The position numbers were made by a program, and so were the translations under genes. From positions 100,628-164,627 of the forward strand of contig JAGWFT010000001.1 of the NCBI GenBank assembly GCA_028867755.1: DNA of 64,000 nt. Reading direction: 5' to 3'. The notes under the pieces were generated by a model that saw nothing but the letters and a program-made list of their open reading frames with translations, made no database searches and was not told the origin of the DNA. Source of the DNA: Nitrososphaerota archaeon (GTDB lineage: Archaea > Thermoproteota > Nitrososphaeria > Nitrososphaerales > Nitrosopumilaceae). The first letter of the stretch is position 1. Every line of letters begins with the position of its first letter. Positions 37,062 to 45,360 of this stretch are shown here, in pieces.

Positions 37062-37505
37062 TTGAACCTAGCGGACTGTTACCAGATCCTGGGTGTACAA
37101 AAAGGAGCATCTCAGAAGGAGATAAAGAGTGCATACAGACGACTCTCACTTGAGTATCATCCAGACAGAAACAAGGTAGACAGGGGCGGAGAAAAGTTCA
37201 AGCAGATTACAGAGGCCTACCAAGCACTCAGACGCGAAGAAAAGTCAAAGACTAGGATTTCTGACACAGATGTTGCAACAAAGTATACACAGTTTTGGAA
37301 AAATCATGATGGCAGCAAGATGAATGATGATTTTAATTTTGGGCCAAATTTTGCTGGATTTAAAAATCCATTTGGAGCAAGCGTACAAGAACAATACAGC
37401 CATTTTAAAGAAAAAGAATCTTCGTTTAAGAATACTCACGTCATACTTTATGGCGGCCTTGGCCTTATTGCATTATGGATAATACTGGCTGAGATATTCA
37501 AGTGA
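37062..37505 (+). CDS. J-domain protein with C-terminal membrane anchor
   Basis: A 147-residue protein. Residues 3-66 form a J domain: [33 protein letters not shown] with the HPD motif that stimulates Hsp70 ATPase, and [13 protein letters not shown]. The middle is polar and has no Gly/Phe or zinc region. The last 25 residues are one membrane helix ([20 protein letters not shown]). It should recruit DnaK to the inner face of the membrane, perhaps for exported or membrane proteins. The start is TTG. Confidence 0.87.
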   Translation: MNLADCYQILGVQKGASQKEIKSAYRRLSLEYHPDRNKVDRGGEKFKQITEAYQALRREEKSKTRISDTDVATKYTQFWKNHDGSKMNDDFNFGPNFAGFKNPFGASVQEQYSHFKEKESSFKNTHVILYGGLGLIALWIILAEIFK

Positions 37506-37545
37506 TATCACATAAGGATTAATACAGAAAAAAACAATCTCACAC

Positions 37546-38640
37546 ATGGAACCTGACTCCAAGCCAAAAGAAAAGATGCGAACAGGATACACTACAGGAA
37601 CTTCGGCAACAGCTGGCGCAAAGGCCGGAGTACTTGCCATTTTAAATCAAGAAAAGATAGGTCTTATCGATGTCACATTACCAAAAAAATCCAGACTGCA
37701 GATAAAGATTACAAGATGCGAGTTTGACGGGCAATCAGCACATTGCACTGTGATAAAAGATGGTGGAGACGATCCAGATGTCACCCATGGTGCAGAGATT
37801 CATACCGAGGTCTTGCTAACAAGCAATGTAGGAAAAATTGAGATCGATGGTGGTGAGGGGGTAGGCAGAGTGACAAAGCCAGGCTTGGGCTTGGAGGTTG
37901 GCTCTGCAGCAATAAACCCCACACCAAAAAAGATGATAACAGAAAACATTGTAGAAGTTGCGCAAGACCTTCTCAAAAAAAATGGAGTCAAGGTAATGAT
38001 ATCAGTCCCAAAGGGAAAAGATCTTGCGCCAAAGACTGACAACCCACGGCTTGGAATACTTGGTGGCATCTCAATTCTTGGCACAAGCGGCATTGTTGTA
38101 CCATATTCTACTGCATCGTTTGCAGCTTCGATCAGGCAAAGCATCGATGTCACAATTGCAATGGGAAATGATACTGTAGTTCTGACAACTGGTGGCAGAA
38201 GCGAAGACTATGCAAGAAGCATCATCACTCTACCTGATCACTGCTTTGTCCAGATGGGAGACTTTTCAGGATATACGATACAGCAGTGTGCAAAAAAGGC
38301 GATAAAAAAGGCATATGTCGCAGGCTTTATCGGCAAATTAACCAAGATGGGAATGGGAGTAAAGCAGACACATGTAAAGGGCTCCAAGGTGGACATGGAG
38401 TTTCTCTCAGAGATTGCACAAAGATGCGGTGCATCAAATGACATAGTTCAAGAAATAAAAAAAGCAAACACTGCAAGGCATGTCTTTGAGATAGTTTCAA
38501 GCAAGAATATCAAAGGCTACTTTGATCTTGTCTGCTCTGAGGTATACAACCAATTAAGAAAACACTCAGAAGAAAAGTTTGATATCAATGTTATCATGTT
38601 TGATTTTGACGGCAACACGATAGGCATGTTTCCGCGATAG
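37546..38640 (+). CDS. cbiD: Cobalt-precorrin-5B C1-methyltransferase CbiD
   Basis: A 364-residue enzyme of anaerobic cobalamin synthesis that methylates C1 of the ring using SAM. Signatures: RTGYTTGTSATAGAKAG (12-28), GEGVGRVTKPGLGLEVG, and ILGGISILGTSGIVVPYS. Length is normal. It opens a compact plus-strand run with cbiG, cbiX and cbiC. The 40-nt leader holds a box-A-like TTAATA near 37518 and no riboswitch. Confidence 0.95.
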   Translation: MEPDSKPKEKMRTGYTTGTSATAGAKAGVLAILNQEKIGLIDVTLPKKSRLQIKITRCEFDGQSAHCTVIKDGGDDPDVTHGAEIHTEVLLTSNVGKIEIDGGEGVGRVTKPGLGLEVGSAAINPTPKKMITENIVEVAQDLLKKNGVKVMISVPKGKDLAPKTDNPRLGILGGISILGTSGIVVPYSTASFAASIRQSIDVTIAMGNDTVVLTTGGRSEDYARSIITLPDHCFVQMGDFSGYTIQQCAKKAIKKAYVAGFIGKLTKMGMGVKQTHVKGSKVDMEFLSEIAQRCGASNDIVQEIKKANTARHVFEIVSSKNIKGYFDLVCSEVYNQLRKHSEEKFDINVIMFDFDGNTIGMFPR

Positions 38641-38656
38641 TAACAGATATGTTCGC

Positions 38657-39739
38657 TTGCAAAAAAGACAGTTTGTGGACACTGTATCAATTATTGCCAT
38701 TACAAAAAATGGAATCAAGATTGCCAAAAACTTGAAGGCCAAGTTTCCAGATTGGCAAGTCTTTGCCCCTTCCAAGTTTTCAAACAATGATTCTGAGATT
38801 AACTGGTTTGAGAATTCTACTACAGAAAAGATTGGCGAGCTGTTCAAAAAATACGAGGCACTTGTCTGCATCTTCTCGCTTGGTGCAGTGATACGTCTTG
38901 TGGCGCCGCACCTGAAGGACAAAAAGACAGACCCTGCAGTAGTAGTGATTGATGATACAAGTAAATTTGTGATAAGCACATTATCAGGACATCTAGGAGG
39001 TGCCAACAAGCTTGCAGAAGACATTGCAGGTATTCTTGGCGCAGTTCCTGTTATTACAACAGCTGCAGATGTAAACAAGACAATTGCAGTAGACTTGGTA
39101 GGAAAGGAGTTTGGGTGGAAGATAGATGACGATTCCACGGTAACAAAGATTAGCGCGTTTATGGTCAACGAGGAAAAGATAGGGGTCTTCCAAGATGCAG
39201 GCGAGAGTGATTGGTGGATGCCAAAAAAAGAGCTTCCAAAAAATGTCCACCTGTACCAAAGCCTTGAGGAGATGTCAAAGTCAGACTGTAAGGGATTTTT
39301 GATAATCTCAGACAAGATACTACAGGATAAACAGATGTTACAGCGTGCAGTTGTTTACAGGCCAAGGACACTTGTGGTCGGCGTTGGGTTGCACTGGGAT
39401 ACAAGCAAGGATACCATCAAAGAAGGCCTGGAGTTTTGCCTCTCAAAGTTTATGTTCAGCTCCAAGTCAGTTGCCAAGTTTGCATCAATAAAAAAAGAAG
39501 CCCAGGTAGCAGGATTGCGCGAGATGGCAGATGACATGCAAGTTCCAATAGATTACTTTGAAAAACAAGATCTTGCAGGAATTGCAATCCCAAATCCTTC
39601 AGATGTAGTACAAATATTTGAGGGAACGCCAAGTGTTTCAGAGGCGTCAGCAATCAAGAGTTCAGGCGGTACGCTTGTAATTGAAAAGCAGAAATTTCCC
39701 CCAAATCTTACAATTGCAGTTGCAAGGATGATAAAATGA
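38657..39739 (+). CDS. cbiG: Cobalt-precorrin-5A hydrolase CbiG
   Basis: A 360-residue enzyme that opens the ring lactone and releases acetaldehyde. N-terminal domain SIIAITKNGIKIAKNL; middle LGAVIRLVAPHLKDKK, VVVIDDTSKFVISTLSGHLG and GGANKLAEDIAGILGAVPV, all classic CbiG; C-terminal domain from LVVGVGLHWDTSKDTIKEGL. The start is TTG at 38657; a GTG at 38672 is also possible. Stop overlaps cbiX start by 4 nt. Confidence 0.94.
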   Translation: MQKRQFVDTVSIIAITKNGIKIAKNLKAKFPDWQVFAPSKFSNNDSEINWFENSTTEKIGELFKKYEALVCIFSLGAVIRLVAPHLKDKKTDPAVVVIDDTSKFVISTLSGHLGGANKLAEDIAGILGAVPVITTAADVNKTIAVDLVGKEFGWKIDDDSTVTKISAFMVNEEKIGVFQDAGESDWWMPKKELPKNVHLYQSLEEMSKSDCKGFLIISDKILQDKQMLQRAVVYRPRTLVVGVGLHWDTSKDTIKEGLEFCLSKFMFSSKSVAKFASIKKEAQVAGLREMADDMQVPIDYFEKQDLAGIAIPNPSDVVQIFEGTPSVSEASAIKSSGGTLVIEKQKFPPNLTIAVARMIK

Positions 39740-40482
39740 AGCGAGGATTGTTGCTAATAGACAGGGGCAGTCATGAAGACGATGTAAGACAAGAGCTCCA
39801 ATACATATGTGACAAAGTAAAGCAAAAGGGAAACTATCACGTATCAGACTATTGTTTTTTAGAGGTAATACCGCCATATATCGAAGAAGGTGTAAATTCT
39901 TGCCTTTCTGCAGAGATTGACTCACTTACCATAGTGCCATACTTTTTGTATCCAGGAAGAAAGGTCAAGGCAGCAGTTAACACTGCAATAAGATTACAGT
40001 CAAAGACCAAGGTGAAATTAACCATATCAAAACCCATGAACCTGCACAAGTCTTTGATAAGGCTTGTAGACGAAAAGATACAGGGCATACTTGGAAAAAA
40101 CAATGTAGTTTCCACAAGAGATGGCGTAGATGTGTTAGTGATTGGACATGGCAGCAAGGACCCAAATGCAAGATCAGCTCTGAAATATGTAGCAGACGGG
40201 CTTGCCACATCATATCGAAATGTAAGCTATTGTTTTCTTGAGATCGAGGAGCCAAACATAAAGCAAGGAATCGATGCTTGCGTAAAAAATAATCCAGACT
40301 TTCTTGTTGTGGTGCCATATTTTTTGCACAAGGGAGCTCATGTAAAGCGCGATATCTATGAAGATCTCAATCCTGCCATTGCAAGTTCTGGAATAAAGAA
40401 CGTATTTTTTTCCGAACATCTTGGCATAGATGACAAGATGGTAGACCTAGTGCTTGAGAGGGCAAGGGAGGTTGAGAGATGA
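39736..40482 (+). CDS. cbiX: Sirohydrochlorin cobaltochelatase CbiX, two-domain
   Basis: A 248-residue protein with two tandem CbiX domains. It should insert cobalt into sirohydrochlorin at the start of the pathway. The second half keeps both metal-binding histidines, in VIGHGSKDP (near 137) and VPYFLHKGAHVK. In the first half the matching places read IDRGSHEDD and VPYFLYPGRKVK, so GHGS has become DRGS and the second histidine is arginine. The first half may be structural only. It overlaps cbiG and cbiC by 4 nt each. Confidence 0.9.
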   Translation: MKRGLLLIDRGSHEDDVRQELQYICDKVKQKGNYHVSDYCFLEVIPPYIEEGVNSCLSAEIDSLTIVPYFLYPGRKVKAAVNTAIRLQSKTKVKLTISKPMNLHKSLIRLVDEKIQGILGKNNVVSTRDGVDVLVIGHGSKDPNARSALKYVADGLATSYRNVSYCFLEIEEPNIKQGIDACVKNNPDFLVVVPYFLHKGAHVKRDIYEDLNPAIASSGIKNVFFSEHLGIDDKMVDLVLERAREVER

Positions 40483-41117
40483 TCACACAAAAGGGCCAGT
40501 CAATAGAGGACAAGAGCATGGAAATAATAGAAAGTGAGATAGGTTCCCATCCTTACAGCCAAGACGAATGGACAATAGTGAAGCGAGTCATACACTCTAC
40601 AGCAGACTTTGACTTTGCAAGAGACAACAAGATAGTTTTCCACAAGCAAGCAATCAAGAATGCAACAAACGCCCTAAACAAAGGATGCAACATAATTGTT
40701 GATGTAAATGGTGTGGTTGGACTGTTAAACAAAGACAACTTGGGCAAGTTTGGAAACAATGTGATTTGTAATATATCAGATGATGCAGTTGTAGCTGAGG
40801 CAAAAAGATTGAACAAGACTCGTGCCCAGACTGCGATGCGAATGTCTGTAAAGGAAATGGATGGCGCAATTGTGGCAATAGGAAATGCTCCGACTGCACT
40901 CCAAGAAGTGATACAAATGGTAAAGGAAGGAATTACAAGGCCTGCTCTTGTTGTTGGAATACCTGTCGGATTTGTCTGTGCCGCAGAATCAAAAGAGGAG
41001 CTACGATCTGCTGATATACCATACATAACAAATCTTGGACGCAAGGGAGGCAGTCCGTGTGCGTCTGCTATTTTAAATGCACTTTACATTATATTAAAAC
41101 AAAAGTTATCTTCTTGA
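40479..41117 (+). CDS. cbiC: Precorrin-8X / cobalt-precorrin-8 methylmutase CbiC
   Basis: A 212-residue enzyme that moves a methyl group from C11 to C12. The catalytic histidine is in VIHSTADFDFA (near residue 36), and the family motifs TARQ-like KTRAQTAMRMS, AIGNAPTAL and RPALVVGIPVGFV, then TNLGRKGGSPCASAILNAL are present. Its ATGA start overlaps the cbiX stop. Its end overlaps the convergent cbiA gene by 12 nt. Confidence 0.94.
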   Translation: MITQKGQSIEDKSMEIIESEIGSHPYSQDEWTIVKRVIHSTADFDFARDNKIVFHKQAIKNATNALNKGCNIIVDVNGVVGLLNKDNLGKFGNNVICNISDDAVVAEAKRLNKTRAQTAMRMSVKEMDGAIVAIGNAPTALQEVIQMVKEGITRPALVVGIPVGFVCAAESKEELRSADIPYITNLGRKGGSPCASAILNALYIILKQKLSS

Positions 41118-42461
41118 GAACTTGATACAGCTCTCAACCAAAGTCTTTGCAATATTTGGCAAGGCAAAATGCATGTGCATGTATGATGCAAGTGTGTTGT
41201 ATTGCATAATGCCATCTTTCTTTTCTCTTATGCCTATGCCAATATCCATCTCGTAGGAAAATTTAGAATCTTTTGATATAGACTCTAGTTCAGAGAAATG
41301 AAATTCATGGCCACACAGGTTTCCATTTGCCTTTGACACTACACATGGCTTTGACACTCTGGCTTTGGTATAGTTGAGCTTTAGTTTTTTCTGCATGACA
41401 GTGTCTGCCTCATAGAGTCCAATCATCTTGAATTTTTTCTCCTTGTATCTAATTGACCTTGTTAGGTACATCAACCCCCCACATTCTGCATAGATTGGCA
41501 GCCCGTCCTCTGCTTTTTCCTTTATCTCCTTTTTCATGGAACTATTTCTTTCAAGCATGTCGCCTTTTACTTCGGGAAATCCACCACCAATATAGAGACC
41601 TTCACATGATGGAATCTTTTTGTCATGAACAGGACTAAAAAATTCAAGTGATGCTCCTGCCTTTTGCAGTGAGTCAAGATTTTCCCGATAGTAAAAATTG
41701 AATGACTCGTCAAGTGCTACTGCAATTTTTGTCCTTTGTTTTGCAATATTTTCTTGTGGTATGGATGGCAATCTTGGAGCCTTGTTGCTTGTCTGGATAA
41801 TTTTTTCAATGTCGATGTAATCAGAATATGATTTTGCAATGGATTTTATTTTTTTCTCAAGTGATTTTATCTCATTTACTGGTATCAACCCAAGATGTCT
41901 TGATTCCAAGCTTTGGTTGGTATCTCGTGGAATCACGCCAACAATTGGAATCCCAAGTTTTGACAGGGCTTGCCTGCAAAGATCCTCGTGCTTTTTGCTT
42001 CCAATTTTGTTTAGTATGAGGCCTGCAATTCTAGAGTTTTTATGAAACTTTACAAACCCCAAAGCAGTTGCGGCAATAGAGCGAGCCGCCTTGCTTGCAT
42101 CAAGTATTAGGATGACTTGAGATTTTACAATGTTTGCTATGTGGTGTGTGCTTGCAAAGTTAGAGCCTCCTGCAAGTCCATCATAATACCCCATAACCCC
42201 CTCTATTACTGATATATCATCATGCGAATGCTGTACAAAGTCTTTGAGCACGCCGCGCTCCCCCATTAGCCATGCGTCAAGATTTCTTGCAGGTCTGCCA
42301 GACACTGCAGAAAGATATGTCGGGTCAATAAAGTCAGGTCCAACCTTGAACGGCTGTACCGAATACCCTTGCTTTTTCATGCCATGTATAATTGCAGCAG
42401 TAATCGATGTCTTGCCAACACCGCTGCTAGTACCAGAAAGAACTATCCTAGGTATCTTCAA
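41106..42461 (-). CDS. cbiA: Cobyrinic acid a,c-diamide synthase CbiA
   Basis: A 451-residue ATP- and glutamine-dependent amidase acting on the a and c side chains. The N-terminal P-loop domain has SGTSSGVGKTSITAAIIHGM, VGPDFIDPTYL and NLDAWLM. The C-terminal class I amidotransferase domain has the nucleophile in IYAECGGLMYLT (near residue 328) and ends HMHFA with the supporting histidine. Faces the cbiC gene. Confidence 0.95.
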   Translation of the reverse strand: MKIPRIVLSGTSSGVGKTSITAAIIHGMKKQGYSVQPFKVGPDFIDPTYLSAVSGRPARNLDAWLMGERGVLKDFVQHSHDDISVIEGVMGYYDGLAGGSNFASTHHIANIVKSQVILILDASKAARSIAATALGFVKFHKNSRIAGLILNKIGSKKHEDLCRQALSKLGIPIVGVIPRDTNQSLESRHLGLIPVNEIKSLEKKIKSIAKSYSDYIDIEKIIQTSNKAPRLPSIPQENIAKQRTKIAVALDESFNFYYRENLDSLQKAGASLEFFSPVHDKKIPSCEGLYIGGGFPEVKGDMLERNSSMKKEIKEKAEDGLPIYAECGGLMYLTRSIRYKEKKFKMIGLYEADTVMQKKLKLNYTKARVSKPCVVSKANGNLCGHEFHFSELESISKDSKFSYEMDIGIGIREKKDGIMQYNTLASYMHMHFALPNIAKTLVESCIKFSRR

Positions 42462-42498
42462 CTCTTACGCCTGCCTCAACCTTGACCCAAGCTGGTAT

Positions 42499-43731
42499 TC
42501 AATTTTCTTGCGATGGCATACTGCCACTGTCCTTTACCAGACTGAAGAGTTGACGTATTGCAAGTTTTGGATGGTTTGCTGCAAGCTTTATCATATTTGC
42601 CAATCCAAACTCTGCTTTTACAAAGTCCAAAAATTCTTCTGCAGAAAGCTCATCAATTATCCCAATTTCTTTGTCCCATTCTTCGTCAGTAAGGCCAAGC
42701 CACCTGTACTGCACCTTTATTGCAGAAGCAATCTTGGAACCTATCGCTTTTTTCATGGAATCTTCATATGGTTTCAAAGATTTTTTTGACGTGTCCCCCG
42801 AGAAGACAGCGTTTGCAGCTACTTGTCCTGCCTTTCTTCCAAATTCAATTGCATATCTTATTCCTTCTAAGACAAGCGGATTTGCCTGGCCTGCAGAATC
42901 TCCCACAAGTATTAGATTGTTATCTATAGTTGAAGGTCTGAGTCCCTCGTTTGGAATCAGGCCATAATGAAATTCAACAGGAACTATTCTGCCAAGCTCA
43001 TCGAGCGGCTTTGGTCTTTTCTCAAGCAACTCTAAGAGTCGTTGTGTTGCGTCTGCCTGCGACTCTGGCTTGCCAACACCGACACCTATTCGGATCTTGT
43101 TTGGCCCCAGCGGAAAGATCCAAGCATATCCAGCAGGAGAATAATTCTGGCCAACCATAAGATACCATGTCTTTTGGTCTATCTTTTCCACATAGGCCTC
43201 ATATTCTGCTCCGGCCCCAAACCTCTTCCATTGTGATACAAGTCCTGTAGATTTTGCCACAACAGAGTAAAACCCACTTGCATCAATAACAATTTTTGAG
43301 CGAAATACAAGATCTTCTTTCAGAGAAGTTGCCTTTACCCCACACAATTTTTTGTCTTCTGTTATGACATCAGTAACACCAGTTCTCAAAAATATGTCAG
43401 CACCAGCACTGGCTGCTTGGTATGCAAGAAACTGGTATGTCTTTCTTACATCAAGTACTGCCACTTCGGGCTCTTTGCTTTTTTTTAATATCATATTGTT
43501 TGGAGAGTAGAACGCATAGTTTTGTATCGGATTGTAATATTCTGTAGGAATGCCAAAGGACTTGGCTTCCTTTATCCAAGTAACCCCGCTTGTCCTTACA
43601 CTCTGTCCTATTGCCTCATCTCTCTCAAGTACTGCCACTTTTGCCCCCTTTTTTGCTGCACTCCATCCAGCAGAAAGACCTGCTGGACCTCCCCCAACCA
43701 CAACTATATCATACTCATAATTTCTCGTCAT
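42499..43731 (-). CDS. Geranylgeranyl-reductase-family FAD oxidoreductase
   Basis: A 410-residue flavoprotein. FAD-binding: VVVGGGPAGLSAGWSAAKKG (10-29) with LERDEA and a later LILVGDSAGQANPLVLEGIR. The substrate-side motif PAGYAWIFPLG and RIGVGVG are typical of archaeal geranylgeranyl reductases, which saturate isoprenoid chains of membrane lipids. It is placed between cbiA (37 nt away, same strand) and the adenosyltransferase gene, so a role in reducing corrinoid cobalt is a possible alternative; the family evidence favours lipid reduction. Confidence 0.85.
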   Translation of the reverse strand: MTRNYEYDIVVVGGGPAGLSAGWSAAKKGAKVAVLERDEAIGQSVRTSGVTWIKEAKSFGIPTEYYNPIQNYAFYSPNNMILKKSKEPEVAVLDVRKTYQFLAYQAASAGADIFLRTGVTDVITEDKKLCGVKATSLKEDLVFRSKIVIDASGFYSVVAKSTGLVSQWKRFGAGAEYEAYVEKIDQKTWYLMVGQNYSPAGYAWIFPLGPNKIRIGVGVGKPESQADATQRLLELLEKRPKPLDELGRIVPVEFHYGLIPNEGLRPSTIDNNLILVGDSAGQANPLVLEGIRYAIEFGRKAGQVAANAVFSGDTSKKSLKPYEDSMKKAIGSKIASAIKVQYRWLGLTDEEWDKEIGIIDELSAEEFLDFVKAEFGLANMIKLAANHPKLAIRQLFSLVKDSGSMPSQEN

Positions 43732-43827
43732 TGATTGTCTATGGGACCTGGCTTGCAGTAATAATTCTTTTTTTGAAATTCATCCTAAAGCGTCAGATTT
43801 TTACTAGTCACAGTAAAACTATTCTTG

Positions 43828-44361
43828 ATGGAAAAAGATGGGCTGGTAATTGTCTATACGGGCAAGGGCAAAGGAAAGACAACTGCTGCGCTTGGAATGG
43901 CGCTTCGTGCAGTAGGATACGATTACAAGATTTGTATGATTCAGTTCATCAAGGGCTCGTGGCATTATGGCGAGATGACCTCGTCAAAAAGACTAGAACC
44001 AGAGTTTGAGCTTACTGCAGTAGGGAAAGGATTTGTTGGAATAATGGATGACAAGAGCCCTATTGAGGATCATAAAAAAATTGCAGACGAGGCACTTACT
44101 ATAGCAAAAGAAAAAATAGATTCAAAAAAATATGACATTATAATTTTAGACGAGATAAATTATGCAGTAAATCTCGGATTGGTAAAGCTTGATGATGTAC
44201 TGAATTTAATCAAAACAAAACCATCAAATGTTAATCTAGTGCTGACAGGAAATCATGTCAAAGATGAGATAATAGAAATAGCTGACCTTGTGACAGAGAT
44301 GAGAGAGATAAAACATCCATTCAAGTCTGGCATCAGAGCAAAAAAAGGAATAGATTTCTAA
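43828..44361 (+). CDS. Corrinoid adenosyltransferase (CobA/BtuR family)
   Basis: A 177-residue enzyme that transfers the adenosyl group of ATP to Co(I) corrinoid. The P-loop is IVYTGKGKGKTTAALGMALR (9-28), followed by MIQFIKGSWHYGE, YDIIILDEINYAVNLGLV and LVLTGNHVKDEII, in the order expected for CobA. The ATG at 43828 is preferred over the TTG one codon before. It is divergent from the flavoprotein gene and completes the local cobalamin set. Confidence 0.94.
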   Translation: MEKDGLVIVYTGKGKGKTTAALGMALRAVGYDYKICMIQFIKGSWHYGEMTSSKRLEPEFELTAVGKGFVGIMDDKSPIEDHKKIADEALTIAKEKIDSKKYDIIILDEINYAVNLGLVKLDDVLNLIKTKPSNVNLVLTGNHVKDEIIEIADLVTEMREIKHPFKSGIRAKKGIDF

Positions 44362-44399
44362 GCAGCAACATTAAATTACGTACCTAAAAGTTGAAGACT

Positions 44400-45200
44400 A
44401 TGACAACTGCCATACAAGAATTTCCTGAAGTTGGAGAAATTGTTGTTGCCACAATTACTAGGATTATGGCCCAAGGCGCTTACGTAACACTTGACGAATA
44501 CAACGGTATCCAAGGATTCTTGCATGTATCAGAGATTGCTACTGGTTGGATTAGAAATGTAGAAAAGTTTCTCAAGACAGGGGAAAAAAAAGTACTTTTA
44601 GTAAAACGTGTTGACCCAAGAAGATCTGAGATTGATCTTTCCTTAAAGCAAATTTCAACAGACCAGAAAAAGAAAAAGCTGCTTGAGATAAAGCGCGGAG
44701 AAAAAGAAAGAGCCCTGATGGATAACCTCAAGACAAAGGCCAACTTGTCCGCAAGTGATACAGAAAAAATTGAAAATATACTAGTAGAAAAGTTTGATTC
44801 AGTATACAGTGCCTTCAGCGAGGTGGCTGCAAAGGGCGCCCTAGTTTTGAATGGTCTTGGAATATCAGAGAAGATAGTTGCAGCAATTGCTGAGCTTAGC
44901 TCAAAGATGCAGATTCCCTATGTAGAGATAAGGGGAGTATTGGACCTTACCTCCACCAAGCCTGATGGAATTGAGATAATCAAGCGAGCCTTGCTTGCAG
45001 CGTCTGAAAATAAGAAAGTAACTGTATCCATAACGTACATTGGAGCGCCCAAGTATCGCCTCAGCATTATCGCACAAAATTTCAAGGATGCCGAGAAAGA
45101 GCTAAAGCCTATTCTTGAGTCAATTGAGAAGACTATCGAAAAGAGCGGTGGAACCTTCAAGTTTACAAGAGAAGAATCAAAGAAAACAAGAGAGGGCTAG
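44400..45200 (+). CDS. Translation initiation factor aIF2 subunit alpha
   Basis: A 266-residue protein. N-terminal S1 domain: PEVGEIVVATITRIMAQGAY, GFLHVSEIATGWIRNV and KVLLVKRVDPRRSEIDLSLK; then a helical domain and a C-terminal alpha/beta domain (VTVSITYIGAPKYRLSI) that contacts aIF2 gamma. It delivers initiator tRNA with beta and gamma. The ATG at 44400 is a better start than the TTG nine bases before. Directly followed by Nop10, a classic archaeal gene order. Confidence 0.94.
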   Translation: MTTAIQEFPEVGEIVVATITRIMAQGAYVTLDEYNGIQGFLHVSEIATGWIRNVEKFLKTGEKKVLLVKRVDPRRSEIDLSLKQISTDQKKKKLLEIKRGEKERALMDNLKTKANLSASDTEKIENILVEKFDSVYSAFSEVAAKGALVLNGLGISEKIVAAIAELSSKMQIPYVEIRGVLDLTSTKPDGIEIIKRALLAASENKKVTVSITYIGAPKYRLSIIAQNFKDAEKELKPILESIEKTIEKSGGTFKFTREESKKTREG

Positions 45201-45201
45201 C

Positions 45202-45357
45202 ATGAAATTTCAGATGCGCAAGTGCACCAACTGCAAGAGATACACACTAAAAGACATGTGCCCCAAGTGCGGAAGCAGTACAACAAGTGTTCATCCTGGA
45301 AAATATTCTCCTGATGACAAGTATGCAAGATATCGGATATCTGACAGATACAAGTAA
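45202..45357 (+). CDS. H/ACA ribonucleoprotein protein Nop10
   Basis: A 51-residue protein: MKFQMRKCTNCKRYTLKDMC then PKCGSSTTSVHPGKYSPDDK and YARYRISDRYK. The zinc ribbon CxxC(8)CxxC and the linear HPGKYSPDDKYARYR segment are diagnostic. It joins Cbf5, Gar1 and L7Ae in guide-RNA pseudouridylation. It starts one base after the aIF2 alpha stop. Faces the STT3 gene, 3 nt apart. Confidence 0.95.
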   Translation: MKFQMRKCTNCKRYTLKDMCPKCGSSTTSVHPGKYSPDDKYARYRISDRYK

Positions 45358-45360
45358 AAA

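Noticed and set aside
37506..37545. Cobalamin riboswitch before cbiD
   Set aside because: Only 40 nt of leader exist and no B12-box-like sequence is seen.
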